From a virus: a DNA stretch of 48,371 nt. Each line of letters starts with the position of its first letter. Positions within the stretch are counted from its first letter, which is position 1. Where the stretch lies: positions 1 through 48,371 of IMG/VR virus record IMGVR_UViG_3300035698_014916; one strand, given 5' to 3'. The notes below the pieces were generated by a model that saw nothing but the letters and a program-made list of their open reading frames with translations, made no database searches and was not told where the DNA came from. Positions 1 through 8,184 of this stretch are shown here, piece after piece. The translations under genes and the position numbers were made by a program.

Positions 1-2
1 AT

Positions 3-357
3 CCATCGACAATAATACCTACGGATTTTTTGGGATTAACAGATACGCCAGCGGCGTATGCGGCTTCAGGTGATTTTTTAGTTAGAGTGAATGCGGCAAT
101 GAATGCATTAGAGTTTATAGACCCCTCAACTATATTACCAATAACGTTTTTAGCATTAACAGATACGCCAGCGGCATATGCGGCTTCAGGGGATTTTTTA
201 GTTAGAGTGAATGCGGCAATGAATGCATTAGAGTTTATAGATCCCTCAACAATAATCCCAACTACATTTTTAGGTTTGACAGATACTCCGGTTGCATATG
301 GTGGATCAGGAACTTATATCACAAGAGTAAATGCAGGAGAGACAGCATTAGAGTTTT
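3..357 (+). repeat. Tandem 120-bp coding repeat (40-residue units)
   Basis: Copies run 32-151, 152-271 and a shorter, more diverged 272-357, with an exact 120-base period. The first 30 bases match the tail of another unit, so the array continues upstream of the window. The first two copies differ at only a handful of bases, which points to recent unit duplication. The protein motif L-T-D-T-P-x-x-Y...V-N...A-L-E-F also occurs once in the gene at 2614. Confidence 0.9.
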
Positions 358-1397
358 TAAGTTTTGGAGATGCCTTTTTGGCAATGGATGTACAAGTAGC
401 TTTTTATGTTGCTACTACAGGCGATGATGGTGATGACGGCACAGTAGCAAATCCATTTCTAACGATACAAAAAGGAGTGGATGAAGCGTTTTCTGTTTCT
501 GGAGTATATAATGGTGCAGTTACGGTATATATTGCTAATGGGACATATGATGAAGCAGTTGTAGTTCCGACTGGAGCAGCAGGAGATGTAAATATAGTTG
601 GGAATACTACAAGTCCTGCTAATGTTGTTGTGGATGCCAAAGGTAGTTATGTTTTTACTACTATAGCAGCGGGGGCAAATATTGAATTTGATGGAATTGA
701 GTTTTATAACGCTACTATAGGTTTATATAATGTAGGATCACGAGTGACGTTCAAATATTGTTATATGAAAGATGTTGGAATAGGCGTTTATTGTATAGAT
801 GGTGGTAAGGTTAAATTTGAGTATGATGTTGATGGCGATACCGATATTGATTGCCTATCAGTTTCAGGTAGTAGTGCTATTTATTGTGATAATTTTTCAA
901 CAATAGAGATTAATCAAGATATTACAACTTCTTTGAGTGATATTGGAATTAATTGTAATAACTTTTCAACTCTTATTTTTAAAACAGGTAGAACAATCAC
1001 ATTAAATACATTAGCTACTGGAGGCGCGCACGGAATTTTATTACAGAATAGGTCATATTTCGAGACAGCGGCAGCAATAGATATTGATTTAAAAACAGCG
1101 TTAACAAGTAATAAATGTATAGAAGTAAGTAATTCGATACTTTATAGAACGGCGGGGGCTTGGGTATTTAATAACGCAGCACAAGGATTAAATTTTAATA
1201 AATATACTTATGCCTCGACTTCAACAGGATTTACGAGTGTTACATATAACGTGATAGGTATTGATTTGTTAGTAGATCAAACGTCGTCTTATTACGCTAC
1301 AGATGATTTTGATACTGTACCTAGATTTTTACAAGAGAATGATGTTGTTCATGGGGCAGACACGAGATATTTTAATTATGCAATAGCAATAGGATAG
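3..1397 (+). CDS. Tail spike/fibre protein, 5' truncated by window edge
   Basis: The frame is open from the first codons of the window, so the true start lies upstream; the first internal start-like codon, a TTG at 30, falls inside a repeat unit and is not a real start. The visible 464 residues begin with three 40-residue repeats containing L-T-D-T-P-x-x-Y and V-N-x-x-x-x-A-L-E-F. A C-terminal part follows that begins F-Y-V-A-T-T-G-D-D-G and has N-P-F-L-T-I-Q-K-G. That opening is typical of right-handed beta-helix (DUF1565/pectate-lyase-like) proteins. Known relatives are virion receptor-binding or depolymerase spikes. I see no clear catalytic triad, so enzymatic activity is unproven. The gene is followed after 11 bases by another virion-like gene. 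Fibre/spike role: fairly sure; specific receptor: unknown. Confidence 0.75.
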   Translation, partial: PSTIIPTDFLGLTDTPAAYAASGDFLVRVNAAMNALEFIDPSTILPITFLALTDTPAAYAASGDFLVRVNAAMNALEFIDPSTIIPTTFLGLTDTPVAYGGSGTYITRVNAGETALEFLSFGDAFLAMDVQVAFYVATTGDDGDDGTVANPFLTIQKGVDEAFSVSGVYNGAVTVYIANGTYDEAVVVPTGAAGDVNIVGNTTSPANVVVDAKGSYVFTTIAAGANIEFDGIEFYNATIGLYNVGSRVTFKYCYMKDVGIGVYCIDGGKVKFEYDVDGDTDIDCLSVSGSSAIYCDNFSTIEINQDITTSLSDIGINCNNFSTLIFKTGRTITLNTLATGGAHGILLQNRSYFETAAAIDIDLKTALTSNKCIEVSNSILYRTAGAWVFNNAAQGLNFNKYTYASTSTGFTSVTYNVIGIDLLVDQTSSYYATDDFDTVPRFLQENDVVHGADTRYFNYAIAIG

Positions 1398-1408
1398 GGG
1401 ATTTTACA

Positions 1409-2089
1409 ATGAGTATATTTCATAAGCAATTAGCACAAGGTTATCCGGCAGATGCCAATGCACTGTCTATTTATCAACCTCCTGCGGGTTATGATGCGAT
1501 AATAAGAGAGATTTTGATTTGTAATCCGACGGTATCATTGCGAACATATAGAATTTATCATGATGCTGGAGGTGCAGTATATAATTCAACTACGGCGTTA
1601 TATTATGATATACCGATATTGGCTAATACAACTCATAGAATAAGTTCTTTTTTAGGAATGAATAATAGTATTTCAAATTTGGCAGTTCAAGTAGATGCAG
1701 GGAATAGTTTGTGCTTTACAGTAAGTGGTAGTGAAATAGTTTCAACAGGTCAATTTTTACATAATCAATTAGGGCAAGTATCGCCGAGCGTTGCCATGCT
1801 TTATAGTTTGTATAGTCCGGCAACGAATAAAACAGCTATAATAAAGACACTTTTCGTTTGTAATTACTCTGGTTCACCAACGACTTTTCGAGTTTTTTTA
1901 GATGATGATGGAGTTGTGTATAGTGATGTTACTTGCCTATATAATGATATCCCAATAACAAAAAACGAAACGATATTAATAGATATGCATCAATGTATAG
2001 ATAAATCGGCAGGTAATTTAGCAATTTATACGCCAACTATTAATGTATTAACATTTACAGCTTATGGCATAGAATATACAAATGGGTAA
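1409..2089 (+). CDS. Virion-type protein made of two tandem beta domains
   Basis: This 226-residue protein has no family name I can assign. It is an internal duplication. Residues about 20-107 and 132-223 align throughout: A-I-I-R-E-I-L-I-C-N pairs with A-I-I-K-T-L-F-V-C-N, then T-Y-R-I-Y with T-F-R-V-F, Y-D-I-P-I with N-D-I-P-I, and matching C-terminal strands. The alternating hydrophobic pattern suggests a beta-sandwich repeated twice. It has no signal peptide or TM segment. The ATG is preceded by AGGGG with good spacing. It lies between a tail spike and other fibre-like genes, so a fibre-associated or decoration role is the best inference. Confidence 0.6.
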   Translation: MSIFHKQLAQGYPADANALSIYQPPAGYDAIIREILICNPTVSLRTYRIYHDAGGAVYNSTTALYYDIPILANTTHRISSFLGMNNSISNLAVQVDAGNSLCFTVSGSEIVSTGQFLHNQLGQVSPSVAMLYSLYSPATNKTAIIKTLFVCNYSGSPTTFRVFLDDDGVVYSDVTCLYNDIPITKNETILIDMHQCIDKSAGNLAIYTPTINVLTFTAYGIEYTNG

Positions 2090-2100
2090 GGAGTAAGATT

Positions 2101-2538
2101 ATGGGGTTTTCAACATTGCCTTTTGAGATAGATATTTTACAAGCAGAAATTGATTACGGACTGTACAGAAAGGTATCCTTATCGACAGATGTAGATTTAA
2201 CAGCATTAGGAACTACATTATTATATACAGTTCCTGATAGTTTTGAATTTATTCCAGGCGAAATAATTGGTATTTGTAGTGCATATGACGCAATAAAAAA
2301 TGATTCTTTTTTAAATGTTGGAACTAATAATCCAAATTATGATGATCTTGTTAGTGGTACTTCATTTTATAGTCTTTCTGCAATTGGTGACTGGGAAAAG
2401 ATGAGTTTTAGTATGATGATGACGAGAACTACTCCGATTGCTGCAACAGAAGAAGTTTATTTTAATGTTACAACGGCAGATACAGGAACAGATTTTAAAG
2501 TTGATGTTCATTTATGGGGATATTTATATAGTGTGTAA
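2101..2538 (+). CDS. Hypothetical virion-associated protein
   Basis: I do not recognise this 145-residue protein. It is acidic and rich in Thr, Ser, Phe and Tyr, with alternating polar and hydrophobic stretches that suggest a mostly beta fold. It has no Cys cluster, signal peptide or TM segment. The GGAG-preceded ATG lies 11 bases after the preceding gene, so it belongs to the same transcription unit as the spike and the double-domain protein. A small fibre-tip or decoration subunit is plausible from context only. Confidence 0.5.
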   Translation: MGFSTLPFEIDILQAEIDYGLYRKVSLSTDVDLTALGTTLLYTVPDSFEFIPGEIIGICSAYDAIKNDSFLNVGTNNPNYDDLVSGTSFYSLSAIGDWEKMSFSMMMTRTTPIAATEEVYFNVTTADTGTDFKVDVHLWGYLYSV

Positions 2539-2613
2539 ATAAATAATAATATAATAAAAAAAAAGATTTTCATTATGTATAATACAATAGTTAATTAATA
2601 AAGGAGGAAGATA

Positions 2614-3405
2614 ATGAGTAAAATTTTTGATCCTGCAACATATACATATGTGCATATAACAGATGTATCAACACAGAAATTATTAGACAAATACGAACCT
2701 GCATTGGCTAAGATTCCGTTGTCAATTTTGTTAGACACATTGATTTCAGGAGCAGATACGTTTTTGGAGTTAAATGATACTCCGGCAGCTTATGCGGGGC
2801 AAGCAGGATTGTGTCCTATAGTAAACGTTGGAGAAACAGCATTAGAGTTTGAAGCAAGGACTGTTCCGGTTAGTCCTTCTATAGTTGGCAATATCGTTAC
2901 TTTTTCAGGAGTAACTGGAGAGCAGGCTGATTCTGGAGTGTCAATTGAAAGTGTAACATTAGCTCCGTTTGAGGTTGCTGCAACAGTTGATGTTGTTGCA
3001 AATGCAACAAATGTCGGAACAGGATTTGCTATAATTATTCCAGCTCATAGTGTGCTTTATGGTTTTATGATAGAAGCCGACGCACCTGGTGGAACTGCTG
3101 GTGGAGCGAAAACAATTCAATATTCAATAGGAACAATTCAAAATGTAAATAATGATCTTGCAGATCCTACAGACGTTGATATCATGATTGCTACAGGTGC
3201 TATAGTTGCTGTGGCGTCTGTTCATGGAGACCAAACTGCTGATCATGTTGGAGCATTTTTCCCAATGGATATGCACGGTGTTTATTTTCCAATAATTACA
3301 ACTATATGGGTAAATTATATAGGTCAATCAGCAGATGCAACAGCAAACCCTGGTACAGTTACTTGTGATATTACAGTTTATCCTTTGGTTGGAAGTTTAG
3401 CGTAA
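2614..3405 (+). CDS. Fibre-like virion protein with DTP motif
   Basis: This is a 263-residue protein. Residues 17-46 (S-T-Q-K-L-L-D-K-Y-E-P...L-S-I-L-L-D...S-G) resemble the N-terminus of the protein at 36021, suggesting a common attachment module. Residues 50-79 carry one copy of the D-T-P-A-A-Y...V-N-x-G-E-T-A-L-E-F unit that is tandemly repeated in the gene at the window start. The remainder is Gly/Ala/Val/Thr-rich and predicted beta, with hydrophobic strands such as F-A-I-I-I-P-A-H-S-V-L-Y-G-F. A strong AAAGGAGG precedes the ATG, and the 75-base AT-rich gap upstream could hold a promoter. A tail-fibre or virion-surface role is likely; the exact position in the particle is unknown. Confidence 0.6.
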   Translation: MSKIFDPATYTYVHITDVSTQKLLDKYEPALAKIPLSILLDTLISGADTFLELNDTPAAYAGQAGLCPIVNVGETALEFEARTVPVSPSIVGNIVTFSGVTGEQADSGVSIESVTLAPFEVAATVDVVANATNVGTGFAIIIPAHSVLYGFMIEADAPGGTAGGAKTIQYSIGTIQNVNNDLADPTDVDIMIATGAIVAVASVHGDQTADHVGAFFPMDMHGVYFPIITTIWVNYIGQSADATANPGTVTCDITVYPLVGSLA

Positions 3406-3440
3406 GAAATTAAGAAGTCATATAATAAAAAGAGGTTGGT

Positions 3441-3899
3441 ATGGCTAAAAGTAATAATGTGAAAAAATATGACGAATATGATTTAGAGATATCAAAAAAG
3501 ATTCTTATTTTAGATGGGAAAGTAGAAAATAAGATAACAGAAGTGAATGGAAAGATTAGCGAAGTTTTTGCAAAGTTAGACGGAAAAATAGATGGAAAGT
3601 TTAATATTATAATAAATAAAATAGATGGATATTCTGTTAATACAAATGGTTGTTTGAAAAGATTAGATGAGCATTCTAAAGAGTTGCGAGATCATTCTGT
3701 AATGATACAGAATATAGATAGTTCGTGGAGAGAGATATTTAATAAGTATAGTGATAAAACAGATAAACATTCGATAGATATTGCTACGATAAAAACAGAG
3801 AATAAGAGTAAAACAACATGGGTGGTGATAGTATTAACTGCAATGGTAAATGGTGTGTTATTTGGTTTGAGATATCTATTTAGTGGGGTTAGTAAATAA
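3441..3899 (+). CDS. Coiled-coil protein with C-terminal membrane anchor
   Basis: This 152-residue protein has a charged N-terminal two-thirds with heptad-like repeats of the form D-G-K-x-x-x-K-I (residues about 25-60). A single hydrophobic segment follows at about 126-147 (W-V-V-I-V-L-T-A-M-V-N-G-V-L-F-G-L). The topology, a cytoplasmic coiled coil plus a C-terminal TM, resembles the XhlA/holin-associated and tail-anchored small phage proteins. A lysis or membrane-attachment function is possible but not shown. It sits between fibre genes and the capsid genes, and the lysis-type M15 peptidase is 7 kb downstream. AGAGG precedes the ATG. Confidence 0.5.
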   Translation: MAKSNNVKKYDEYDLEISKKILILDGKVENKITEVNGKISEVFAKLDGKIDGKFNIIINKIDGYSVNTNGCLKRLDEHSKELRDHSVMIQNIDSSWREIFNKYSDKTDKHSIDIATIKTENKSKTTWVVIVLTAMVNGVLFGLRYLFSGVSK

Positions 3900-3943
3900 A
3901 ATGAGGAAAAGAATACGATTTGTTAAAAATAAAACAATAAATA

Positions 3944-3953
3944 TATTATAATT
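3944..3953 (+). promoter_or_regulatory. Possible -10-type element upstream of scaffold gene
   Basis: TATTATAATT lies 59 bases before the scaffold/capsid pair. The same decamer occurs at 14991 before a neck gene. No well-spaced -35 hexamer is visible (TTGTTA at 3920 is 21 bases away). In DNA this AT-rich, chance matches are common. Confidence 0.25.
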
Positions 3954-4012
3954 ATTTTAAATAAGTAGTTTTGAAAATAACAATATTTTAAATAATAAAA
4001 AGGAGAAAAATT

Positions 4013-4600
4013 ATGGTTATTGAAAAGAAACAAGATGAAGCAATTAAGCTTGTTAAAGAGATCGATATTTTATTGAAAAAAAGTATTGATGAAAAAGACG
4101 AAAAAGAAAAAGTAGTTACAAAAGATTTGGAAGAGAAAGAAAAGAAATCTTTTAGTGATGAAGAGTATAGCGAATATCAGGATCTTAGAAAAGCAAAGAA
4201 AGAACAAGAAGCAAAAGAAGAACAGGACGAAAAAGTAATGATAGCAAAAAGTTTAAAAGATTTGAGTGAGGCGGTTACTAATATTAATAAAAAAATTGAA
4301 GATATTTCTAACCAACCGATTAAGAAAGCACAATCGGTAGATGGAATTAAAGTTCTTGAAAAAGAATCAGATGATCAAATTGTGAATGACGATAGTCTTA
4401 TAAAATCTTCAAAAGATATTCCTGCTCCATTATTTAAGGCAAAAGTAGCACATTTGATGTTTGAAAAAGGAGTAAAAGAGAAAAAATTAAATTCTCAAGA
4501 TGTCGCAGAATATGAAGCTAGTGGAAATTTGAGTGATGTTGGGAAGAGGGGCATTGTTCAATCAATTGTAAAATCAGCTATTAAAGATGGTTGTTTTTAA
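4013..4600 (+). CDS. Candidate capsid scaffold / prohead core protein
   Basis: This 195-residue protein is extremely rich in Lys and Glu over residues 1-110, with predicted long helices and coiled coil. A linker follows, then a more hydrophobic helical C-terminus (about 140-195). It lies immediately upstream of the major capsid gene with its own AAGGAG. Scaffolds of HK97-fold phages typically look like this: highly charged, helical, and encoded just before the capsid protein. I see no protease signature in it. The scaffold assignment rests on position and composition, not on a family match. Confidence 0.6.
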   Translation: MVIEKKQDEAIKLVKEIDILLKKSIDEKDEKEKVVTKDLEEKEKKSFSDEEYSEYQDLRKAKKEQEAKEEQDEKVMIAKSLKDLSEAVTNINKKIEDISNQPIKKAQSVDGIKVLEKESDDQIVNDDSLIKSSKDIPAPLFKAKVAHLMFEKGVKEKKLNSQDVAEYEASGNLSDVGKRGIVQSIVKSAIKDGCF

Positions 4601-4650
4601 TAAAAATAGAAAGAAAGGTATTAATTTTTATAATTTAATAGGAGGGTAAA

Positions 4651-6108
4651 ATGAATCCAGATATGCTTTTTAGTAATGACAATTTTCTTGCTGATACCGA
4701 TTTGATAGACAAATTAACAAAGACGTTGACAGCAGGATATGGGTACGCAGGCGCACCAACTGCTTTGGCAGGTGGTGGAGCATTGCAAGTAGAGTCTCTT
4801 GATTCTACGTTGCGTGCAGTAACATGGGATTATCGTAATTTAAAATGTTGGCCTATTATTCCTAAAGATAAAGCGTTTAATACAGTTGAGGAATATAATA
4901 GACAATTGAGTTATGGTGAGCAACAAGATGGTGGTTTTTTCGATGCAGAGGCAGGTGTTTTACCGGCTGCTCATGATGCCAATTTTCAAAGAGAAATTCA
5001 AAGAGTCAGGTATATGGGAACAACCAGACAGGTTTCCCATCCAATGACTTTAGTACGGACTGCACATGCTCCGGCAATGGCATTACAAATTAAAGCTGGT
5101 ACAATGTGGGTTTTGGAGCAAATGGAAAGACAGCTTTTTGATGCTAGTGGACATTTTGAAGATACAGCAACTGGTAATTTTACAGGCAATATAGCGGCTT
5201 TACCAATTGGTGGATTAAAATATAATGGTATAGAGCAACAGGTTAGATTTGGTGATACAGATCCTAATGCTCAGTATACAGGTTGGGACGGTTATAATGC
5301 AGCAATTACAGTAGTGAAAGATATGGCGGGTGCTGTTCCAGATGAAGATGATATGACTGATTTCGCGTGGATGCAATCAGAGAATTTTGGTACACCGACA
5401 CATTGCTTTTTTGACTTAAAAGCAATTGCTGATATTAGTAGAACAATGTTACCAAAAGAACGAGTTGTTCCATCTGGTCAAGAGGGTCGTGGTGGTTTTA
5501 TAATGACAGAATTTTTGGCTGCAACTGGTGTATTTAAGATGGTTGGGTCAAAGTTTTTAAGTCCTAAGAGAGGGCCAAGAACAGCGGCTGCAACAGGTGC
5601 TCCGCTAACTCCTGCTGGAACTGGATTAGGCGTAGAAGGTGATGCAACTTCGGTATTACCAGCTGGCAATCATTATTATAGAGTATCTTCTCTTAATAAT
5701 ATTGGGGAATCATTGGCAGAAGCAGAAGTTGGACCACAGGCATCAATAGCAGGACAAAGAGTTGTAGTTACGATTGCAGCAGGTGTAGCAGGTGGAACAC
5801 ATTATGCAGTGTATGAATCAACGACAACTGGTGCTGGTTGGGAATTTATTGGGTATGTTGCTGATAGTACAGGTAATGGTGGTGGTGCAGTATTTAGAGA
5901 TGCTGGCAGACGTGATAGGGGTTTGAGTCATGCATATTTATTGCAGTTTGATTCAACAAACGTCGTATGGCGTCAATTGGCTCCATTAATGAAGATGGAT
6001 CTTGCAATAACGTCACCAACATATCGATGGATGCAATTATTATATGGCACACCGATTATTTTCACTCCAAAACATAATGTAATAATGGATAATATAGGTA
6101 GAGCATAA
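4651..6108 (+). CDS. Major capsid protein with Ig/FN3-like insertion
   Basis: This 485-residue protein is probably HK97-fold. The N-terminal region has G-Y-G-Y-A...L-Q-V-E-S-L-D-S-T-L, then P-A-F/K-A-F-N-T-V-E-E-Y-N-R, an acidic E-A-G stretch and R-Y-M-G-T-T-R-Q-V-S-H-P-M-T-L-V-R. I recognise this arrangement from large-phage major capsid proteins. Residues about 308-418 form an insertion. It has P-A-G-N-H-Y-Y-R-V-S-S-L-N...G-E-S-L-A-E and H-Y-A-V-Y-E-S-T...G-W-E-F-I-G-Y-V-A-D, the strand pattern of a fibronectin-III/Ig-like fold. The capsid core resumes after it at L-L-Q-F-D. Such domains usually project from the capsid surface. A very strong GGAGGG site precedes the ATG, and a terminator follows the gene, consistent with high expression. 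Confidence 0.85.
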   Translation: MNPDMLFSNDNFLADTDLIDKLTKTLTAGYGYAGAPTALAGGGALQVESLDSTLRAVTWDYRNLKCWPIIPKDKAFNTVEEYNRQLSYGEQQDGGFFDAEAGVLPAAHDANFQREIQRVRYMGTTRQVSHPMTLVRTAHAPAMALQIKAGTMWVLEQMERQLFDASGHFEDTATGNFTGNIAALPIGGLKYNGIEQQVRFGDTDPNAQYTGWDGYNAAITVVKDMAGAVPDEDDMTDFAWMQSENFGTPTHCFFDLKAIADISRTMLPKERVVPSGQEGRGGFIMTEFLAATGVFKMVGSKFLSPKRGPRTAAATGAPLTPAGTGLGVEGDATSVLPAGNHYYRVSSLNNIGESLAEAEVGPQASIAGQRVVVTIAAGVAGGTHYAVYESTTTGAGWEFIGYVADSTGNGGGAVFRDAGRRDRGLSHAYLLQFDSTNVVWRQLAPLMKMDLAITSPTYRWMQLLYGTPIIFTPKHNVIMDNIGRA

Positions 6109-6146
6109 TAAAAAATAGAGGGTTAATGAGTAGAGTTATAGAGAGT

Positions 6147-6180
6147 AAAAGGGGAAGTTAATAGCTTCCCCTTTTTTATT
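6147..6180 (+). terminator. Rho-independent terminator after capsid gene
   Basis: A perfect 11-bp stem (AAAAGGGGAAG at 6147-6157 pairing with CTTCCCCTTTT at 6165-6175) has a 7-base loop and runs into a T tract. This is the clearest intrinsic terminator in the window. It separates the capsid transcript from the homing endonuclease and neck genes. Confidence 0.9.
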
Positions 6181-6218
6181 ATTAACATTCTAATTGTCTC
6201 CATGTATGTATTGCTACA

Positions 6219-7820
6219 ATGAAGTCTAAAAAATGTATTAAGTGTAGCAAAATATTTGTTGGTAGAACTAATAGTCCTTATTGTAGTTTAGATTGTAAAT
6301 ATCCAGAGCATGAATGTTTATATCCTAATTGCAATAATTTAATTATAAGACTTAAATCTAAATATTGTTCTATAGATTGTAGGAATAAACATATTGGACT
6401 ATTAAGCAGAGAAAAGAATCGAGAGGCACAAAATAGACCAGAGGTCAGGCTTAAAAAATCTATTAGTATGAAGAAAGTTTTTTCTGACCCAATAATTGTT
6501 CTTAGGCATAAAGAGTCTATTCAAAAAACATATAAAATGGGAAGACAGGTTTGGAATAAGGGTAAGACAAAAGAGGTTAATGGAAAAATTAGATTAAGTT
6601 CTCAAAAGACATCCATAGGTATTAAGAAATTATGGAATAATGGATTTTATAAAGAAAGTATAAAATCTGGTAAATTTAAAAAATCTAAAGCAACAATTGA
6701 AAAAATTAAAAAAAGCAAAGAGTTGAATATATTTAAGTTTATTAAGACGAAATATGGAGTATCTCATTTAGATGATGAAAAGGCTAAAGAAGAGATAAAG
6801 AAAAAAATTGAGTATGAATTTAGTAAAGAAGATTATAAAGTAAATATTGATGGTTATATTAATAGTAAAGAGTTTATTTCGTATATTTGTCCAAGAGGTC
6901 ATAAAGGCAAAACTACTTTAAATTATTGGAGAAATGGATTTAGATGCAGACAATGTGGACATAATTTGTCTTACAACGAAAATGAGATTTATGAATATTG
7001 TTTGTCAAAAAAATTAGAGTGTTATCAGGGGTATAGACCAAGTTGGCTAAAAGACAAAGAAATAGATATTTATATCCATTCAAAGAAATTAGCAATAGAG
7101 TATTGTGGGTTATATTGGCATAGTGATTTATATAAAACATTAAATTATCATAAGGATAAATACTTATGTTGTTTAAAAAATGGCATTAATTTATTAACTA
7201 TTTTTAGTGACGAATGGGGGACTAAAAAGTCTCTTCTTTGTAAGATGATAGATTATAAATTAAATGTTTTAAAAGCTATTAAGATAAGAGGGAGTAAATG
7301 CGAGATAAGTGAAGTTCCTATAGTGGTTCAAAAAGAATTTTTAAATCAATACCATATTAGTGGATATACACCAAGCAAATATTGTTGGGGATTATATTAT
7401 TGTTCTATTCTAGTTTCGTTAATTTCTTTTAGAAAACCTTTTATTAGGAATTTAGAGAATACTATTGAGATCTCTAGGTTTGCTAATAATTATGATTACA
7501 TTGTTCATGGTGGGTTTACTAAATTATTATCATATTCTTTACAATTATTGAAAAATAGATATGGCAAGATATTAACTTATTCAGATTGTCGATTTGGTAA
7601 TGGCAATGTTTATATGCAAAATAATTTTAAATTTATTAAACATACAAAACCTAATTATTACCTTACTAATGGTAAGATAAGAGAGTCTAGGCTAAAACAT
7701 AAAAAATCGGATAAATTATTATATTTGGGAAATACAGAGAGAGAGCAGACAGTCAATCTAGGGTTTAATAGAATTTATGATTGTGGTCATAATAAATGGG
7801 AAATTACTGATTTTTGTTAA
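6219..7820 (+). CDS. Free-standing Vsr-like (EDxHD) homing endonuclease
   Basis: This is a 533-residue protein. The N-terminus has two four-Cys clusters (C6/C9/C22/C26 and C33/C38/C50/C54), probably zinc-binding DNA contacts. A NUMOD3-like basic repeat follows (V-W-N-K-G-K-T near 115), then a third zinc element C-x3-H...C-x2-C near 225-250. The catalytic region at 281-303 reads E-I-D-I-Y-I...L-A-I-E-Y-C-G-L-Y-W-H-S-D, followed by Y-H-x-D-K...G-I-N-L-L-T-I-F-S-D-E-W. This is the hallmark of the Vsr/EDxHD homing endonuclease family found in phages and split-intein loci. It would cut a capsid-neck junction lacking the gene. The gene is a cargo insertion between the capsid terminator and connector genes. 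No ribosome binding site is visible before the ATG, unlike its neighbours. Family: confident; target: unknown. Confidence 0.85.
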   Translation: MKSKKCIKCSKIFVGRTNSPYCSLDCKYPEHECLYPNCNNLIIRLKSKYCSIDCRNKHIGLLSREKNREAQNRPEVRLKKSISMKKVFSDPIIVLRHKESIQKTYKMGRQVWNKGKTKEVNGKIRLSSQKTSIGIKKLWNNGFYKESIKSGKFKKSKATIEKIKKSKELNIFKFIKTKYGVSHLDDEKAKEEIKKKIEYEFSKEDYKVNIDGYINSKEFISYICPRGHKGKTTLNYWRNGFRCRQCGHNLSYNENEIYEYCLSKKLECYQGYRPSWLKDKEIDIYIHSKKLAIEYCGLYWHSDLYKTLNYHKDKYLCCLKNGINLLTIFSDEWGTKKSLLCKMIDYKLNVLKAIKIRGSKCEISEVPIVVQKEFLNQYHISGYTPSKYCWGLYYCSILVSLISFRKPFIRNLENTIEISRFANNYDYIVHGGFTKLLSYSLQLLKNRYGKILTYSDCRFGNGNVYMQNNFKFIKHTKPNYYLTNGKIRESRLKHKKSDKLLYLGNTEREQTVNLGFNRIYDCGHNKWEITDFC

Positions 7821-7893
7821 AAAAAACGGAAGTAATATTGTATATTAATAGGTAATATAAGAACTAATTAAAAATCAAAAAAGGAGAAATAAA

Positions 7894-8184
7894 ATGAATA
7901 AAGAAAAAAATTGCTATGAAACAGATGATTTATCGTTATGCCCATATTTAGATTTAGAGGGGTTAAGGTATGTGAAAACAAAAGAAGATCCTATAAGGAA
8001 AAAGTATATATTTGTTTTTGAAGATCCCAAATCACAAGGAGTAGATTTAGCAAGGGCTTTTTTAAAAAGTAGAGATAAAGAATACAAGACATATTGGAGT
8101 TTCTATAGAAATGAATTATCAAAGGCACAGCAGGTCAATACCTATGAACCTTTGATAAAAAACAAAGGGAATATAAATGCCTAA
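7894..8184 (+). CDS. Small DUF5659-like protein
   Basis: This is a 96-residue protein. The pattern Y-E-T-D-D-L-S-L-C-P-Y-L...G-L-R-Y-V, then K-Y-I-F-V-F-E-D, then a C-terminal W-S-F-Y-R-N-E-L, matches what I recall of the DUF5659 family. That family consists of small phage proteins of unknown function near head-tail joining genes. AAAGGAG precedes the ATG. Its end overlaps the next gene by 8 bases, so the two are translationally coupled. No enzymatic motif is visible. Confidence 0.6.
   Translation: MNKEKNCYETDDLSLCPYLDLEGLRYVKTKEDPIRKKYIFVFEDPKSQGVDLARAFLKSRDKEYKTYWSFYRNELSKAQQVNTYEPLIKNKGNINA

Noticed and set aside
30-1397. TTG at 30 as start of the first gene
   Set aside because: The frame continues upstream to the window edge with repeat-like sequence, so the gene is truncated and not started there.
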